A stretch of 17,997 bases of DNA from an uncultured beta proteobacterium (GTDB lineage: Bacteria; Pseudomonadota; Gammaproteobacteria; Burkholderiales; SG8-39): assembly GCA_902826155.1 (NCBI GenBank), contig CADEDU010000087.1:12791-30787 (forward strand), in the 5' to 3' direction. A model generated the notes under the pieces. The model searched no databases, had not been told where the DNA came from, and saw nothing but the letters and a program-made list of their open reading frames with translations. Made by a program: the position numbers and the translations under genes. Shown in pieces: positions 1 through 7,266 of the stretch; within the stretch, counting starts at the first letter, position 1; each line of letters begins with the position of its first letter.

Positions 1-27
1 GCCGAGCGTTCCGGCATCAAGTTCTGA
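1..27 (+). CDS. 3' end of an upstream gene, probably trpB (partial)
   Basis: Only eight codons and a TGA stop at 25-27 are inside the window, reading AERSGIKF. The frame is inferred from the stop and from the next gene starting 15 bases later. In many betaproteobacteria the gene before a methyltransferase-trpA pair is trpB, the tryptophan synthase beta chain, and a short tail of this kind is plausible for it. Identity rests on neighbourhood, not on the residues. Confidence 0.45.
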   Translation, partial: AERSGIKF

Positions 28-42
28 TCGAGGCCGCGCGCG

Positions 43-930
43 TTGTCAGTTCCTACCATGCCCGCCATCGCGGCAACCGCGATCCAAGGCGACACGTCTA
101 GCGCGATCCAGGACGACGCGATCGCCCTGTACAACGAAGATGCGCTCGCGGGTGCGGCGCGCCTGGCAGACGAATCGGTCGACCTGCTCCTGGCCGATCC
201 ACCGTACGGGCTGGGCAAAGACTACGGTAACGACTCCGACGATCTGCGCGGCGAGGAGTATCTCGCCTGGACGCGAAGCTGGGTGGAGCGCTATCTGCCC
301 AAGCTCAAGCCCACCGGCAGCCTTTACATCTTTCTCACCTGGCAGCACAGCCCCGAGGTGTTCAGCTACCTGAAGACGCAGCTCCTGATGATCAACGAGA
401 TCATCTGGGACAGGCGAGTGCCCAGCATGGGCGGGACCACGCGCAAGTACTCTTCGGTGCACGACAACATCGGGTTTTTCGCCAAGCGGCGTGACTACTA
501 TTTCGATCTGGACAGCGTGCGCGTGCCTTACGACGCGCAGACCAAGAAGGCGCGCTCGCGCTCGATCTTCGTGGGCCACAAGTGGCTGGAGCTCGGCTAC
601 AACCCCAAGGATCTGTGGAGCATCTCGCGCGTGCATCGGCAGGATCCCGAGCGCGCCGATCATCCCACGCAGAAGCCGCTGGAATTGGTCGAGCGCATCG
701 TCCTCGCGAGCTGTCCGCCCGGCGGGCTCGTGGTCGATCCGTTTCTTGGCAGCGGCACCACGGCCGTGGCGGCGCAGCGCACGCAGCGACGCTGTGTCGG
801 ATTCGAATTGAATCCCGATTACTTTGCCGTTGCCCGGCAGCGAGTCGATGCGCAGCGCGCCGCACCGAAGCAGCAGGCGCTGGCGCTAGAGCGCGCGAAC
901 CACGAGGTGTCGCAGCATGTCGCGAATTAG
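43..930 (+). CDS. Orphan beta-class site-specific DNA methyltransferase
   Basis: This 295-residue protein is an amino (N6-adenine or N4-cytosine) DNA methyltransferase. The catalytic motif IV, DPPY, is at residues 52-55. The SAM-binding motif [10 protein letters not shown], is near the C-terminus at 232-240, and a putative target-recognition region lies between. This IV-then-I order defines the beta class, which includes CcrM-like enzymes. The TTG at 43 has a CGAGG Shine-Dalgarno nine bases upstream and is preferred; ATG at 58 is the alternative and would remove five residues. The 3' end overlaps trpA by 14 bases, so the two are probably translated together. No restriction endonuclease is nearby. 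From family knowledge, methyltransferases at this trp position in Ralstonia and Burkholderia methylate GTWWAC; that specificity is inferred here, not shown. Confidence 0.9.
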   Translation: MSVPTMPAIAATAIQGDTSSAIQDDAIALYNEDALAGAARLADESVDLLLADPPYGLGKDYGNDSDDLRGEEYLAWTRSWVERYLPKLKPTGSLYIFLTWQHSPEVFSYLKTQLLMINEIIWDRRVPSMGGTTRKYSSVHDNIGFFAKRRDYYFDLDSVRVPYDAQTKKARSRSIFVGHKWLELGYNPKDLWSISRVHRQDPERADHPTQKPLELVERIVLASCPPGGLVVDPFLGSGTTAVAAQRTQRRCVGFELNPDYFAVARQRVDAQRAAPKQQALALERANHEVSQHVAN

Positions 931-1720
931 CAGCACGTTTGCAGCGTTGCAGCGCGCCGGTCGCAAGGCGCTGGTCCCGTATATCACCGCGGGCGACCCC
1001 GATCCGTCGGTCACCGTGGCGATCATGCACGGCATGGTGGAGGCGGGCGCCGACATCGTCGAGCTTGGCGTGCCGTTCTCCGATCCGATGGCCGACGGTC
1101 CGGTGATTCAACGCGCGGGGGAACGGGCGCTTGCCAAAGGTGTCACGCTCACTCGCGTCTTGCAGATGGTGCGAGAGTTCCGCGGCACCAACCAGACCAC
1201 ACCGATCGTGTTGATGGGTTACGCCAATCCGATCGAGGCGCTCGGGCGCGCGCACTTCGTGCGCGAGGCGGCGCAGGCCGGCGTCGATGGCGTGATCGTG
1301 GTCGACCTTCCCCCTGAGGAGGGCGCGCAGTTCGCCGCGCAAATCAAAGCGGCGGGCATGGATCTCATCTTCCTGCTCGCGCCGACCACGACGCCGACGC
1401 GCATGGACGAGATCGTCAAGCTCGGCAGCGGCTATCTGTACTACGTATCACTCACCGGGGTGACCGGCGCGGCGCATCTGGACACTGCCGGTGTCGTGGC
1501 CCAGCTCGCAATCGTGCGCAAGCACACGTCGCTGCCGATCGGTGTGGGCTTCGGCATACGCGACGGCGCAACGGCACGGGCGATCAGCGAAGTCGCCGAT
1601 GCGGTGATCATCGGCAGCCGGCTCATCCAGGAGATCGAGTCGGCCACGACGGCAACTGCCGCCGAGCGCGTGGGAGCGTTCCTGCGCGGCGTGCGCCAGG
1701 CGATGGACCGTCGGCCGTAG
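917..1720 (+). CDS. trpA: Tryptophan synthase alpha chain
   Basis: TrpA cleaves indole-3-glycerol phosphate to indole and glyceraldehyde 3-phosphate, and indole passes through a tunnel to TrpB. The protein has 267 residues, the usual length. The catalytic acids fall at the same numbers as in the E. coli enzyme: Glu49 in [10 protein letters not shown] and Asp60 in MADGP. The phosphate-binding GVGFGI segment follows near residue 212. The ATG at 917 lies inside the end of the methyltransferase gene and has GAGG at 904-907 as ribosome binding site, so the overlap is real and suggests coupled translation. accD follows after 22 bases. Cytoplasmic. Confidence 0.97.
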   Translation: MSRISSTFAALQRAGRKALVPYITAGDPDPSVTVAIMHGMVEAGADIVELGVPFSDPMADGPVIQRAGERALAKGVTLTRVLQMVREFRGTNQTTPIVLMGYANPIEALGRAHFVREAAQAGVDGVIVVDLPPEEGAQFAAQIKAAGMDLIFLLAPTTTPTRMDEIVKLGSGYLYYVSLTGVTGAAHLDTAGVVAQLAIVRKHTSLPIGVGFGIRDGATARAISEVADAVIIGSRLIQEIESATTATAAERVGAFLRGVRQAMDRRP

Positions 1721-1742
1721 GCATGGGCAAGCGGAGGATGCA

Positions 1743-2609
1743 ATGAGCTGGCTTCAGAAACTGCTGCCGCCGAAGATCAAGCGCTCGGCAACCGCGGGCC
1801 GCAAGGCCATGCCCGAGGGCCTGTGGAGCAAATGTCCGAGCTGCTCGGCCGTGCTCTACAGCACCGATCTGGAAAAGAACGTCAACGTCTGTCCGAAGTG
1901 CGGCCATCACGAGCGCATCGGCGGGCGCGCGCGGCTCGATGCATTTCTCGATCCGGAGGGGCGGTTCGAGATCGGCGCTGAGGTCAAGCCGGTCGACACG
2001 CTCAAGTTCAAGGACACCAAGCGCTACCCCGATCGACTGGAGGCGGCGAGGAAACAGACCTCCGAGGACGATGCGCTCGTGGTCATGCAGGGCAGCGTCA
2101 AGACCGTAGCCATCGTTGCCGCAGCATTCGAGTTCGAGTTCATGGGCGGTTCGATGGGCTCGGTGGTCGGTGAGCGTTTCGTGCGCGGTGTGCTTGCGAG
2201 CCTCGATCAGCGACTGCCGTTCGTGTGCTTCACCGCGACCGGCGGCGCACGGATGCAGGAAGGCCTGCTCTCCTTGATGCAGATGGCCAAGACCACCGCG
2301 GCGATCGCGCAGTTGGCCGAGCGGCGGCTGCCGTTCATCTCGGTGCTCACCGATCCGACGATGGGTGGCGTGTCGGCGAGCTTCGCGATGCTGGGCGATG
2401 TGGTCATCGCCGAACCCAAGGCATTGGTCGGGTTCGCGGGCCCGCGCGTAATCGAGCAGACCGTGCGCGAGAAGCTGCCGGAAAACTTTCAGCGCGCCGA
2501 GTTCCTGCTCGAAAAGGGCGCGATCGACATGATCGTCGACCGACGTCAGCTGCGCGACCGCATCGCCGGTCTGCTCACGCTGCTCGCGCGCGAGCCGGCG
2601 CCGCTGTAG
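1743..2609 (+). CDS. accD: Acetyl-CoA carboxylase carboxyltransferase subunit beta
   Basis: AccD pairs with AccA to move the carboxyl group from carboxybiotin to acetyl-CoA, making malonyl-CoA for fatty acid synthesis. The 288-residue protein has the N-terminal four-cysteine zinc ribbon (Cys31, Cys34, Cys50, Cys53). The crotonase-like fold follows, with glycine-rich TGGARMQEG at 166-174 and [11 protein letters not shown] at 205-215, which form the oxyanion and CoA-binding region. A strong GGAGG at 1733-1737 supports the ATG at 1743. The trpA-accD-folC order is usual in betaproteobacteria. Confidence 0.97.
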   Translation: MSWLQKLLPPKIKRSATAGRKAMPEGLWSKCPSCSAVLYSTDLEKNVNVCPKCGHHERIGGRARLDAFLDPEGRFEIGAEVKPVDTLKFKDTKRYPDRLEAARKQTSEDDALVVMQGSVKTVAIVAAAFEFEFMGGSMGSVVGERFVRGVLASLDQRLPFVCFTATGGARMQEGLLSLMQMAKTTAAIAQLAERRLPFISVLTDPTMGGVSASFAMLGDVVIAEPKALVGFAGPRVIEQTVREKLPENFQRAEFLLEKGAIDMIVDRRQLRDRIAGLLTLLAREPAPL

Positions 2610-2669
2610 CCGGTGTTGCCCGGCAGCGCGCGCCACCGTTTGAAGCTGCCGCAAACCCGGCTGGCTCTT

Positions 2670-2686
2670 GGACGCGCGGCGCGTCC
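2670..2686 (+). other. Short perfect hairpin between accD and folC
   Basis: The arms GGACGCG and CGCGTCC are perfectly complementary around a CGG loop. The stem ends 18 bases before the folC ATG, in a 95-base gap where no clear Shine-Dalgarno is visible. No T-run follows, so it is not an intrinsic terminator. It may tune folC translation or mRNA processing; in GC-rich DNA it may also be chance. Confidence 0.35.
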
Positions 2687-2704
2687 TCCGGTCGAACCGA
2701 TCCG

Positions 2705-4039
2705 ATGACGAGTCATCCCGCGACGCTTGACGCGTGGTTGGAGCGGCTCGAACGCCAGCATCCGGTGACGATCGATCTGGGCCTCGATCGTGTCGGCCAA
2801 GTACGCGATCGCCTCGCCCTCGGACCGATGGGTATGGTGTTCATCGTCGGCGGCACCAACGGCAAAGGTTCGACCTGCGCGATGCTCGAAGCAATGCTGC
2901 GCGCCGCTGGGTATCGCGTCGGTCTCTATACCTCTCCACACCTGCTGCGTTACAACGAACGGGTGCGGATCGACGGGCGCGAAGTGTCCGATGAGCAACT
3001 GGTCGACGCGTTCGAGGCAGTCGAGGCGGCGCTTGGCGACGTGTCGCTCACCTACTTCGAGATGGGGACGCTCGCCGCGGCGTGGCTGTTTGCTGCTGCG
3101 AAACTCGATGCGACCGTGCTCGAAGTCGGCCTGGGCGGACGGCTCGATGCGGTGAATCTGTTCGACGCCGATTGCGCGATCATCACCAGCGTCGATCTCG
3201 ATCACATGAATTTTCTGGGCGACACGCGCGACAAGATCGGCTGGGAGAAGGCGCACATTTATCGCGGCGGCCGACCCGCGATCTGCGCCGATGCCGATCC
3301 GCCGCAGACATTGATCGATCACGCCACCGACGTCGGGGCGGACCTGCGGCGGCTCGGCCGCGATTTCGGCGCCGAACCGCAGCAGGCGCAATGGACTTAC
3401 TGGGCGCGCGAGGGGCGCCGGTTGTCGCTTGCATATCCGGCGCTGCGGGGCGCAATGCAGTTGCGCAACGCGGCCGCGGCGATCGTGGCGCTCGACAGCG
3501 TCAAGGATCGGCTGGCGGTCAACGTCGGCGCGATCCGCACCGGACTGGCGAGCGTCGAGATACCAGGCCGCTTTCAGGTGCTTCCCGGTCGACCGGTCGT
3601 CGTGCTCGATGTCGGTCACAACCCGCAGGCCGCGCGCGTGCTCGCCGAGAACCTCGCGCATATGGGCGGCATGGCCGAGGACGGCATGGTCGAGGACGGA
3701 CAGGCGCACAAGCGCGGGCGGACTCTTGCGGTCTGCGCCATGCTGCGCGACAAGGATATCGGGGCGGTGTGCCGCGAGCTTCGATCGGAAGTCGATGCGT
3801 GGTTCGTGGCCGGGCTTCCCGGTGCGCGTGGCACCACCGCTGCGGAGATGGAGCGTGCGGTTGCCGCCGCCAGTCCTTGGGCGCCGGTCAAGGCGTTCGA
3901 TGACATCGTCGCCGCATTCCGAGCGGCACGAGAGACCGCAGGGCAGGGTGATAGAATCGTCGTCTTCGGATCGTTCCTCACGGTAGCTGCGATCCTCGCC
4001 GAGTTGCAGTCGCATCGCAGTTCCGAGCCGACGCCATGA
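2705..4039 (+). CDS. folC: Bifunctional folylpolyglutamate synthase / dihydrofolate synthase
   Basis: FolC joins glutamate to dihydropteroate to make dihydrofolate and then extends the glutamate chain of reduced folates, using ATP. The 444-residue protein fits the family length. The P-loop GTNGKGST is at 50-57, followed by the TSPHLLRYNERVRI segment typical of FolC. The DVGHNP motif of the C-terminal Mur-ligase-like domain is at 302-307. The frame stays open far upstream into accD, but the ATG at 2705 is chosen because the N-terminus then matches the family; its ribosome binding site is weak. A duplicated GMAED/GMVED pair sits near residues 322-331. dedD follows after 57 bases. Confidence 0.96.
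   Translation: MTSHPATLDAWLERLERQHPVTIDLGLDRVGQVRDRLALGPMGMVFIVGGTNGKGSTCAMLEAMLRAAGYRVGLYTSPHLLRYNERVRIDGREVSDEQLVDAFEAVEAALGDVSLTYFEMGTLAAAWLFAAAKLDATVLEVGLGGRLDAVNLFDADCAIITSVDLDHMNFLGDTRDKIGWEKAHIYRGGRPAICADADPPQTLIDHATDVGADLRRLGRDFGAEPQQAQWTYWAREGRRLSLAYPALRGAMQLRNAAAAIVALDSVKDRLAVNVGAIRTGLASVEIPGRFQVLPGRPVVVLDVGHNPQAARVLAENLAHMGGMAEDGMVEDGQAHKRGRTLAVCAMLRDKDIGAVCRELRSEVDAWFVAGLPGARGTTAAEMERAVAAASPWAPVKAFDDIVAAFRAARETAGQGDRIVVFGSFLTVAAILAELQSHRSSEPTP
3668..3697 (+). repeat. 15-base tandem duplication inside folC
   Basis: GGCATGGCCGAGGAC is followed at once by GGCATGGTCGAGGAC, 14 of 15 bases identical. It adds five residues in frame (GMAED, GMVED) shortly after the DVGHNP motif, probably in a surface loop of the C-terminal domain. 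Confidence 0.8.
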
Positions 4040-4096
4040 TGCGAATCAGCGTGGAGCCCGATCGATAGCAGACACGATAGTCGGACGACAGCTTCG

Positions 4097-4792
4097 ATGG
4101 CCGAAAGCGAAGAGGTATTGGATCTGCGGCGCCGTGCCAGGCGGCGGCTGATCGGGGCAACGGCGTTGGTGCTGTTCCTGGTGGTCGTGCCGCCCTGGCT
4201 CATGGATCTCGAGCCGCGTCCGGTTTCCTCCAATCTGGTTGTCGACATCCCGGGCAAAGACGCCCCCAAGATCGATCCGCGCGCGATTCCGGTTCCGCCA
4301 CTCAAGGTCGAGCCCGAGCCGTCGAAACCTGGAGCCGGGGAGGTCCCGGCCAAACCGTCCGCTGCTGCGACTGACCCCAAGCCCAAGCCCGCGCCCGCTG
4401 CGCCGGCCGAAGCTGCAAAATCGCCCGAGCCGAGTCCGAAGCCCGCCGCAACCGACGCAACAAAGGCCGCCAAGCCGGCGGAGGTTTCCGTTCCCAAGCC
4501 AGCGCCCGCACCAGCGAAACCCGGCGGCGATGGTGAGCGCGCCGCAGCGATTCTGAAAAACGAAGTGTTCTTCTTTCAACTCGGCGCCTTCAACAATCGC
4601 GACAACGCCAAGGCGGTGCAGCAGAAGGCGGTCCAGGTGGGCGTCAAGGCGTCGACCGAGACGGCCGAAGCAAAGGGCGTCGAGCAGACCCGCGTGGTCG
4701 CCGGGCCGTTCGGCACCCGCGAAGCGGCAGAGAAGGCGCGCACCCGGTTGAAGGAAGCGGGCATCGAGCCCGGTCCGGTCCGGTCGCGCTGA
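4097..4792 (+). CDS. dedD: SPOR-domain inner-membrane protein, DedD-like
   Basis: The 231-residue protein has a short basic cytoplasmic N-terminus, one membrane segment (about 18-35), a long Pro/Ala/Lys-rich periplasmic linker (about 55-150) and a C-terminal SPOR domain (about 156-230). The domain contains FQLGAFNNRDNA and later VVAGPFGTREAAEKA, the two repeats expected of the fold. SPOR domains bind septal peptidoglycan lacking stem peptides and bring proteins to the division site. The symbol follows the conserved folC-dedD-cvpA-purF order shared with E. coli; the linker itself is not conserved. The ATG at 4097 has only a weak upstream GGACGA. It is followed by cvpA after 26 bases. Confidence 0.88.
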   Translation: MAESEEVLDLRRRARRRLIGATALVLFLVVVPPWLMDLEPRPVSSNLVVDIPGKDAPKIDPRAIPVPPLKVEPEPSKPGAGEVPAKPSAAATDPKPKPAPAAPAEAAKSPEPSPKPAATDATKAAKPAEVSVPKPAPAPAKPGGDGERAAAILKNEVFFFQLGAFNNRDNAKAVQQKAVQVGVKASTETAEAKGVEQTRVVAGPFGTREAAEKARTRLKEAGIEPGPVRSR

Positions 4793-4818
4793 TCACCCTC
4801 AAGGACGACACACGGTTC

Positions 4819-5337
4819 ATGGCACTCACCTGGTTCGATTGGACGGTCATCGCTGTGGTCGGCTTCAGCGCGTTGCTCGGGTTGTGGCACGGCTTCATCC
4901 GCGAGGTGCTCGCACTGCTCGGGTGGGTCGCGGCGGCGGTATGCGCGGTGCTGTTCGGTGCCGATGTCGCCGGCTGGTTGCCTTCCTGGGTGCCCGGTCC
5001 GGGGCTCAAGCTCATCGTCGCGGTGATTGTGGTGTTTCTCGGCGTGCGCATCGCCATCGGCATCGCCGCGATGATGCTCATGCGTCTGGCGCGCGCGGCC
5101 GGCATCGGCATGGGCGATCGACTCATCGGCGGCCTGTTCGGCGTGGCGCGTGGCATCGTCGTGCTCGTCATCGCGGTACTGGTGGCAGGACTCACACCAT
5201 TGCCGCAGGATCCGGGCTGGCGTGAGGCGACGTTCGCGCGGCCGCTGGTGACGCTCGCACTGGCCGCGAAGCCCTATCTGCCGGCCGAACTCGCCGAGCG
5301 CGTACGCCTCGACGAACGCGCCGCCGAGCGCAGCTAA
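4819..5337 (+). CDS. cvpA: CvpA family membrane protein (colicin V production)
   Basis: The 172-residue inner-membrane protein has about four hydrophobic segments, near residues 6-22, 30-48, 62-82 and 105-125. The family signature is visible: a GVARGI segment leading to the last helix, then LTPLPQDPGW. CvpA was first linked to colicin V export in E. coli and is also connected with envelope stress resistance; its molecular function is not settled. AAGGA at 4800-4804 is rather far from the ATG (about 14 bases), but no better start is seen. It lies 20 bases before purF, as in E. coli. Confidence 0.93.
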   Translation: MALTWFDWTVIAVVGFSALLGLWHGFIREVLALLGWVAAAVCAVLFGADVAGWLPSWVPGPGLKLIVAVIVVFLGVRIAIGIAAMMLMRLARAAGIGMGDRLIGGLFGVARGIVVLVIAVLVAGLTPLPQDPGWREATFARPLVTLALAAKPYLPAELAERVRLDERAAERS

Positions 5338-5357
5338 CTCAGGACAGGAATCCAACC

Positions 5358-6860
5358 ATGTGTGGCGTGATCGGCATCGTCGCTAAAGGGCTCGCCAATC
5401 AGTTGCTGTACGACGGGCTGCTGATGCTTCAGCACCGTGGTCAGGACGCTGCGGGCATCGTCACCAGCTCGGGTTCGCGCTTTCATATGTACAAGGGCGC
5501 GGGCCTGGTACGCGACGTGTTCCGCACGCGCAACATGCGCTCGCTGCCCGGCTCGATGGGCATCGGCCATTGCCGCTATCCCACCGCCGGATCGGCGTTC
5601 GACACGGCCGAGGCGCAGCCGTTCTACGTCAACTCGCCCTTCGGCATCGTGCTCGGCCACAACGGCAATCTCACCAACTGGGAACAGCTGCGCGACGAGA
5701 TGTTCCGCGCCGATCTGCGGCACATCAACACCAACTCCGATTCCGAAGTGCTGCTGAACGTGTTCGCGCACGAACTGGAGATCGCCGCGAACGGCCACCA
5801 GCTCGATCCCGATGGGGTGTTCCGCGCCATCCAGAACGTGCATCGGCGCTGCCGCGGCGCCTACGCCGTGGTCGCGATGATTGCCGGCTGCGGCCTGGTG
5901 GCGTTTCGCGATCCGCATGGCATACGGCCGTTGATCCTGGGCAGCAACGACACGCCCGAGGGGCGCGAGTACGCCGTCGCCTCGGAAAGCGTGGCGTTAC
6001 GCGGTATCGGCTATCAGATCGAGCGCGATATCGACGCAGGCGAAGCGGTGCTGATCGAGCCCGACGGCAGCGTGCATTTCCGCCAGTGCGCAGCGCAAGC
6101 CGAGCTCAATCCGTGCATCTTCGAGTATGTGTATCTGGCCCGTCCGGACTCGGTGCTCGACGGCGTGTCGGTGTACGAGGCGCGCATGCGCATGGGCGAA
6201 CAGCTCGCCCGTCGCATCAGGGAGAAGCACGCCGAGTTGCAGATCGACGTCGTGATCCCGGTGCCCGACACCAGCCGGCCGAGCGCGCTCGAGTTGGCCA
6301 ACCAGCTCGGCGTGCCGTTTCGCGAAGGCTTCATCAAGAACCGCTACATCGGCCGCACGTTCATCATGCCGGGGCAGACGGTGCGAAAGCGCTCGGTACG
6401 CCAGAAACTGAACGCGATCGACATGGAGTTCAAGGATCGCAACGTGTTGATCGTCGACGACTCGATCGTGCGCGGCACCACCAGCCGCGAGATCGTGATG
6501 ATGGCGCGCGAAGCCGGCGCCAAGCGCGTGTACTTCGCCTCCGCTGCACCGCCGGTGCGCTATCCCAATGTGTACGGCATCGACATGCCCACCCGCCAGG
6601 AGTTGATCGCGACGGGAAGAACGGAGGACGAGGTGGCCACCGAGATCGGTGCCGACGTCGTCATCTATCAGGACCTCGATGCACTGCGCGGGGCGGTGCG
6701 GGCGGCCAACCGTACCCTGCGCGAATTCGAGACCTCGTGCTTCGACGGCTGCTACATCACCGGCGATGTGACCAAGCAGTATCTCGCCGACATCGAGCAC
6801 CTGCGCGACGCCTCGCGCGGCGAGCAGACCGACGACGAGTACGAGACCAACGCGGTCTGA
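5358..6860 (+). CDS. purF: Amidophosphoribosyltransferase
   Basis: PurF makes 5-phosphoribosylamine from PRPP and glutamine, the first step of purine synthesis. The 500-residue protein begins MCGVIGIV: Cys2 is the N-terminal nucleophile of the glutaminase domain once Met1 is removed, and there is no propeptide. The phosphoribosyltransferase domain has the PRPP loop VLIVDDSIVRGTT at about 363-375. Length and absence of a propeptide place it with the E. coli type, which lacks an iron-sulfur cluster, rather than the Bacillus type. CAGGA lies just upstream of the ATG. Confidence 0.97.
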   Translation: MCGVIGIVAKGLANQLLYDGLLMLQHRGQDAAGIVTSSGSRFHMYKGAGLVRDVFRTRNMRSLPGSMGIGHCRYPTAGSAFDTAEAQPFYVNSPFGIVLGHNGNLTNWEQLRDEMFRADLRHINTNSDSEVLLNVFAHELEIAANGHQLDPDGVFRAIQNVHRRCRGAYAVVAMIAGCGLVAFRDPHGIRPLILGSNDTPEGREYAVASESVALRGIGYQIERDIDAGEAVLIEPDGSVHFRQCAAQAELNPCIFEYVYLARPDSVLDGVSVYEARMRMGEQLARRIREKHAELQIDVVIPVPDTSRPSALELANQLGVPFREGFIKNRYIGRTFIMPGQTVRKRSVRQKLNAIDMEFKDRNVLIVDDSIVRGTTSREIVMMAREAGAKRVYFASAAPPVRYPNVYGIDMPTRQELIATGRTEDEVATEIGADVVIYQDLDALRGAVRAANRTLREFETSCFDGCYITGDVTKQYLADIEHLRDASRGEQTDDEYETNAV

Positions 6861-6873
6861 GCGCCGCTGTCGG

Positions 6874-6938
6874 GTCGGCGCGTCGCGTGCACGCCGACGG
6901 CTGAGGTCCATCCGGAGCCACGGCGCAACCCCTCAGCC
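6874..6938 (+). terminator. Two adjacent inverted repeats behind purF, possible transcript end
   Basis: Two perfect inverted repeats follow each other directly. GTCGGCG at 6874-6880 pairs with CGCCGAC at 6892-6898, and GGCTGAGG at 6899-6906 pairs with CCTCAGCC at 6931-6938. No T-run follows, so this is not a standard intrinsic terminator. The stems could protect the 3' end of a Rho-terminated purF mRNA. The position before a separate metZ promoter fits a transcript boundary. Confidence 0.4.
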
Positions 6939-6957
6939 AGGCGTTGCATCGGGTGGT

Positions 6958-6986
6958 TTGACAGAACAATGCTTCGTCGGTAACGT
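6958..6986 (+). promoter_or_regulatory. Sigma-70 promoter for the metZ leader
   Basis: A perfect -35 hexamer TTGACA at 6958-6963 is followed by a 17-base spacer and TAACGT at 6981-6986, which keeps the three most important -10 positions (T1, A2, T6). The predicted start, about 6993-6994, falls exactly on the first base of the riboswitch-like stem, which supports both calls. Confidence 0.7.
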
Positions 6987-6993
6987 CGGGCTT

Positions 6994-7044
6994 GCGCCGA
7001 TTTGATCGACAGATTGCGGGCGCGTTACAAGTGCGGCTAAAGAG
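6994..7044 (+). ncRNA. SAM-II-type riboswitch aptamer upstream of metZ
   Basis: The sequence fits the SAM-II H-type pseudoknot. P1 is GCGCC (6994-6998) with GGCGC (7019-7023). GATTTG follows the 5' arm at once (6999-7004). The 3' arm runs into GTTACAAG (7024-7031), and GGCTAAAGAG (7035-7044) closes the element. TTGC at 7014-7017 can pair with GC (7036-7037) and AA (7040-7041) to form P2. As I recall the family, GATTT after P1, GTTA after its 3' arm and a final GCTAAAG are its conserved features. SAM-II senses S-adenosylmethionine and usually lowers translation of methionine genes such as metA, metX and metZ. It is best known from alphaproteobacteria. Here it is about 220 bases from the metZ ATG, much farther than usual. 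Confidence 0.78.
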
Positions 7045-7099
7045 TTGAGTGGTTGGCGCCTTGCGGCGCGCGGAGTTCGTAGAACTCGAACAACAACTC
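7042..7099 (+). promoter_or_regulatory. Foldable leader directly behind the aptamer (possible expression platform)
   Basis: The segment can fold into a closed junction. GAGTT (7042-7046) pairs with AACTC (7095-7099), and GTTG (7052-7055) with CAAC (7091-7094). Inside are two hairpins: GCGCC-TTGC-GGCGC (7056-7069) and GAGTTC-GTA-GAACTC (7073-7087). The outer stem begins inside the AAAGAG end of the aptamer, so it could compete with or stack on the pseudoknot and could hide the purine-rich ribosome binding site there. The pairings are by eye only. Confidence 0.4.
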
Positions 7100-7126
7100 A
7101 CGAATCTCTGCAGCCCGCTCACGTAG
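7049..7126 (+). CDS. Possible 25-codon leader ORF under the riboswitch
   Basis: A GTG at 7049 lies four bases behind the AAAGAG that ends the aptamer, a normal Shine-Dalgarno distance. The frame runs 25 codons to a TAG at 7124-7126. The peptide starts MVGALRRAEFVELEQQL and has charged residues spaced as in a helix. SAM-II elements normally control the start codon directly behind them, and that would be this one rather than metZ. It may be a leader peptide, the remnant of a lost gene, or chance. I recognise no relative. The rest of the gap to metZ (7127-7266) holds no gene I can support. Confidence 0.25.
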   Translation: MVGALRRAEFVELEQQLTNLCSPLT

Positions 7127-7266
7127 TCGTAGCGAGTGGCGTCGCGTTCTCGCAAGCGCTGCGCCCGCACAGTCCCGCAAATCCTGTTCGTGCGACACCG
7201 GGCCTTCGGGGTGCTGGTCGTCACGCGTCGATCGATCGCGCAGTTCGAATCGATACGAGCGAAAGC

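Noticed and set aside
2546..4015. 489-residue minus-strand ORF opposite folC
   Set aside because: Long antisense frames are common in GC-rich genes; folC has clear motifs and this frame has none.
7180..7262. Possible tRNA because of GTTCGAATC at 7243-7251
   Set aside because: No matching acceptor stem, D-arm or anticodon arm could be placed upstream at the right distances.
7045..7266. 74-codon N-terminal extension of metZ from a TTG start
   Set aside because: The frame is open, but the MetZ family begins at the ATG at 7267, the added residues are low in recognisable structure, and the only purine-rich site is too close to the TTG. Kept only as an alternative in the findings.
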